64,000 bases of DNA from Amphiura filiformis (taxonomy: Eukaryota > Echinodermata > Ophiuroidea > Amphilepidida > Amphiuridae), in assembly GCF_039555335.1 (NCBI RefSeq), contig NC_092628.1, forward strand, positions 70,461,706 to 70,525,705, read 5' to 3'. Every line of letters begins with the position of its first letter. Positions within the stretch are counted from its first letter, which is position 1. Positions 60,420 to 64,000 of the stretch are shown here, one piece after another. The translations under genes were made by a program, and so were the position numbers. The notes under the pieces are model-generated. The model did not search any database. It saw only the letters and a list, made by a program, of their open reading frames with translations, and was not told where the DNA came from.

Positions 60420-62188
60420 TTAGTTATCTCCGAGTCTGTTCTCCAATGTACTCATCTTCGTAGACGATATGGCTTCGGTACTCGTTGCACTCACTTTACC
60501 ACGCTTAATTGCAAATGCCTTTTTAACCTAAATTCAAAGGGAGCAACAGAAAATTAAAGTTGAGGCTTTCTTTCAGTGTTCAAAAGATGCTAAATATATA
60601 TTTTGTATAAAATGTTGATCTAAATTGGCAATAGTTTTGTTTATATACGATTTAAGACGAACGATTGATTGTTTGATTGATTGGTTGATTTATCGATTGT
60701 GTGTGTGTATTTGCGAGTTAATTCTTTTAACCTGATATAAACATGTTTCTCACCTCAGCATTCAGAACGCAGTAACAGATAAATATAAATATACCCTGTT
60801 GTAATAAAACATATTGACATGGCATTATTATTGCATCAAGATGTTCATATTCGGTAATTGGCATAAATAACTCATTATCTAATAATGTTAATAAATAAAT
60901 CAAATTAGTAAATAAATTTTGAATTTATATAGCGCATTAATTTTGTCCAGAGGATTCAAATCTGATGGCATTACGCAAATGAATTATTATGACATGCGTG
61001 TAAATCGTTAAACCACTGTTAGAGCGGCATTTTCCTCACCATCAAGATCATTTAAGAATTTTGGAAGTATTCTACAAATATGATCATTTTTACGAAGATT
61101 TCCGGACCATGCTGGAAATAATACATTATTCTAGTAAATCTGATATTACTTTTACGGTGAGCTAGTATGCACAAAGAGAAAGAAGTACCTGTGTTGCAAC
61201 CAATATCCCATAGAGATATTCAAAAGCAACGTGGAAATTAACCAACAGTCCAAATACCCATGGTAATCCAAGGATAGGCGTCATAATAGCCACAGCTCGG
61301 AACGCCGTTCTGATAATACAAACAGAAAATGTACTTTTGAAATGAAATTTGGTACCCTGTCGATATAATTATAGATTAATATTACAGATCAAAATTTTTC
61401 AAGCAAAAGAAAATGTCAGATAAAACTATATTCTTACTTGAGTTTGTCCACCTCCGATTTATCTGTATTCATCTTCAGATTCATGAATGTACGCATAACA
61501 ATTCCCAAGATCATTATGTTTGCCTATATTGAACAAGAAATACGGACACACGTTATTTTTCAATTCCCTTCACTTTGTTTAGAATATTTAAAAATATTTT
61601 AGAAGAAACAAAATATACTAAAATCAAAACTTATTAGGCCTAAATAATAGTTTCATTGGGCTATTCCATTTAAAACCCACACTACCCCTGTGGAAGATTT
61701 AGCTAAAGTCTGCAACAGATGGAGTATCAATTTTAAATAGAATAGACAGTTGGGTAACTTCCATTTGTAATACCCACTCCAGTTGTGGAAGACATAGGCA
61801 TACCCATAATACAGGGGGAGTATGGGTTTCAAAATGATTACCTCTGACCAATTACATTTAAAAAACATACTCCCCATGTGGTAGATATTTCCAAAATCTT
61901 CCACAGGGGTAGTGTGGATTTCAACTGGAATAGCCCATTATTACCGGTCAGTGACAACAGCCAAGTACATAAAAACATAAGATTGAAGCTTAATTTCGCG
62001 TAAAAATAAAATAAAGAAAAATTTGAATATTACAAGGTTCTTATTTATTCGCCAAGACATGGAGTATATAATATACCTTTATCGCGTACTGTGTAATTAA
62101 CATATCAAAAGACACACTTACTGAAGTAACAAACAAAACAGGTCCAATAAACGCCCAAATAACGCCTTTTTCTGGTGAAATCCAGCAG
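60420..62188 (-). CDS. adhesion-type GPCR (class B2), last five exons: TM5 to C-terminus
   Basis: Exons (minus): 62188-62122, 61523-61438, 61309-61189, 60795-60754, 60527-60420 (stop TAA). All are GT-AG and all join in frame. They read CWISPEKGVIWAFIGPVL (second extracellular loop and TM5), ANIMILGIVMRTFMN (end of TM5), TAFRAVAIMTPILGLPWVFG (TM6), VAFEYLYGILVATQ then GIFIFICYCVLNAEV (TM7), and a short Lys/Ser/Thr-rich tail ending ENRLGDN. The CW-S-x3-G-IWAFIGP and GLPWVFG motifs are hallmarks of adhesion/secretin-family receptors. The exon for TM4 and everything upstream (GAIN domain, ectodomain) is not seen in 62189-64000, which is repeats, so it probably lies beyond the window. The first base of the first exon finishes a codon begun upstream. 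Confidence 0.88.
61655..61939. mobile_element. MITE in the adhesion GPCR intron
   Basis: GGGCTATTCCATTTAAAACC with CACACTACCCCTGTGGAAGA at the left is mirrored at the right. Internal partial copies of the CCACACTACCCC-TGTGGAAGA unit occur in both orientations. It lies in the intron between exons 62188-62122 and 61523-61438. Confidence 0.9.
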
Positions 62189-62289
62189 CTGGAAAACAAA
62201 TCATGTGTAAATATCGATACAACCTATCAAATTGATTACAATCTACAGCCTGTACATAATAGATACGTTGGCAAGTTTCAGTAATAAGA

Positions 62290-63965
62290 ATCTTGTGCGG
62301 TTTGCGATATCTTCAAAACCGCACAGACAATTTTTGTATGGTCCTGCTAATGAAAAGCAGGGATTTTCAATTATAAACAGAGAGGGGCTTTTAATTGGCA
62401 AGGTTCTGCAATAAGAATAAAGAGGGCGTTGATGCTGCCAACTAAAAAAAGGGATTTTCAAGTAAAATGCCCTTTCTAGTCTATTATGTCAAACCTTACA
62501 ATAACGCACATCCCTCCTTTGCAATAGCAGCACCACAAAGCAGGGATTTTCAATTACAAATAGAGAGGGCCTTTTAATTGGAAAGTTTAGGTCATAAGAA
62601 AAGAGAGGGCGTTTTGTCTGCACTGGGCCCCAGACAAACGAGAACCTAGACCAATGACTTTGACTCGCGTAGTGAAGCCGACACTGCTTAGCAACGAATT
62701 TGACAAGGACGCATACCCGGACGCAAACAAGTAGACATGTTCGCGTCTATGGAACATGTTGCATTTGACGCGGCGATAACGGCGCAGTAATCACGCAAAC
62801 GAGCGCGTCAAACATATATGCGATATTTCTTCGCGCCTAGTAACCCCGTCAATCCGTCAATATCACCTTGGATACGGGGCTTCACCTCCCGCTGTGGTAA
62901 AGGATGGGCAGTAATAGGTCTAGGTGGTATGTCTATGTACTGGCGCCGCCATCTTGTGCGGTTTGCGATTTCTTCAAAACCGCACAGACAATAAGGCGCT
63001 TCCCAGCAAACACAAAAACGTTTTAAAAACGTTTTAAGTAAGTTGTATTTTGGTTTAGGTAAAAACGTTTTAATAACTTTAAAATGCCGGGTTATATAAA
63101 GTCATGAAAACGTTTTTAAAACGTTATTGCAAATATTTTGGGCAAACATTTTTCGCAAAATATTTTTTCAACCCCATAATAACATTATGTTTAGAATGTT
63201 TTGTATCAGGTGTTCAAGAATGTTTTTGGAATGTTATTAAAACGTTTTTATACCCTTTATATAACCCGACATTTAAACGTTTTCTGTAAAACATTTTTGT
63301 TTGCTGAGCAGTAGATTATCAAAAATGTTTTTAAGGTTATGAAAACGTTTTATACTCTTAATATACCCTTTATATAACCCGACATTTAAACGTTTTCTAA
63401 CAACCTTTTATAACCTTTTGCGAATGATGTCGAAAACGTTTTGTGTTTGCTGGGTTCCAATGAAAAGCAAGGATTGTCAGTTATAAATAGCCTGAAAGGG
63501 CCTTTAAATTGGCAAGTTTCGGTATTAAGAAAAGAGAAGGCGTTTTGTTTGCACTGGGCACCGCCATCTGGTGTGGTTTACGATTTCTTCAAAACAGCAC
63601 AGACGATTACTTTAGGGCCAATGAAAAGCAGAAATTTCCAATCATAGAGAGAGCCTTTTAATTGGCATGTTTTGATAATAAGAATAAAGAGGGCTTGCTG
63701 CTGTCAACCAAAAGAAGGGATTTCAAGTTGTGGCGCTGCTATTGCAAAGGGCGTTGGTGCTGTCAACCAAAAGAAGAGATTTTCAATAATTGTGGCGCTG
63801 TTATTGCAAAGGAGGGATCTACGTTGTAAAGTATGACATAATAGACTAGAGAGGAAAAGAAGGGAATTTCAATTTGTGGCGCTACTACTGCAAAGGAGGG
63901 ATCTACGTTATTGTAAAATTTGACATAATAGACTAGAGAGGGCGTTTTCTTTGTACTGGGCGTCA
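62290..63965. repeat. repeat cluster with recurring 35-base hairpins
   Basis: A GTGCGGTTTGCGAT-TTCTTCAAAACCGCACAGACA hairpin occurs at about 62295, 62955 and (degenerate) 63570. Between them are repeats of AATGAAAAGCAGGGATTTTC, GGCTTTTAATTGGCAAGTTT and AAAGAGAGGGCGTT. A CAGCAAACAC-family insertion is at 63003-63456. No GPCR exons were recognised here. Confidence 0.8.
63003..63456. mobile_element. CAGCAAACAC-family MITEs, two joined copies
   Basis: CCCAGCAAACACAAAAACG at 63003, an internal end TTTGTTTGCTGAGC at about 63297-63309, and a final TTTTGTGTTTGCTGGG at 63456. The internal TATATAACCCGACATTTAAA motif occurs twice. Confidence 0.88.
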
Positions 63966-64000
63966 CCATCTTGTACGATTACATGGACGGGGGCTGTGAA

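Overview
The window is nuclear DNA from an animal. It has AT-rich intergenic sequence, GT-AG spliced genes, tRNA-derived SINEs, LINE remnants and very many small inverted-repeat transposons. The short motif TAGGCCTA recurs many times. That motif, the expanded class C and adhesion GPCR types and the HELZ2-like gene suggest a marine invertebrate deuterostome, perhaps an echinoderm or hemichordate. The taxon is inferred, not proven.

Positions 1-22500 (minus strand) hold most of one large gene for a HELZ2-type protein. I placed 29 coding exons by hand, from a start codon at 22500 to an exon that runs off the window at position 1. All junctions keep frame and give about 3,221 residues. The order is helical N-terminus, charged Lys/Gly and Asp/Glu tracts, zinc fingers, UPF1-like helicase 1, RNB 3'-5' exoribonuclease domain, UPF1-like helicase 2. 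Walker A/B motifs of both helicases and the four RNB aspartates are intact. Introns carry SINEs, MITEs, a three-unit tandem repeat, and an inverted partial copy of the gene's own exon 5.

Positions 22.5-40.8 kb hold no gene I can support. They are layered mobile elements: a long TTTA microsatellite, a 4.1 kb element with terminal inverted repeats (TIRs) and nested palindromes, one copy of a 2.2 kb element, a decayed LINE split by later insertions, and a 2.8 kb element with GAGTAAA-rich ends.

Positions 40.8-55.1 kb hold a segmental duplication. An intact two-exon class C (metabotropic-glutamate-like) receptor lies at 52044-55091 (minus). A truncated, frameshifted copy lies in the same orientation at about 42590-44192. 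Comparing the copies dates several insertions, including a second 2.2 kb element (inverted relative to the first) and a Tc1/mariner-like MITE.

Positions 55.1-60.1 kb are a run of fold-back elements. Positions 60420-62188 (minus) hold the last five exons of an adhesion-type GPCR, whose upstream exons are outside the window or not recognisable. The end of the window is a repeat cluster. The three genes share a strand but show no evident functional link.
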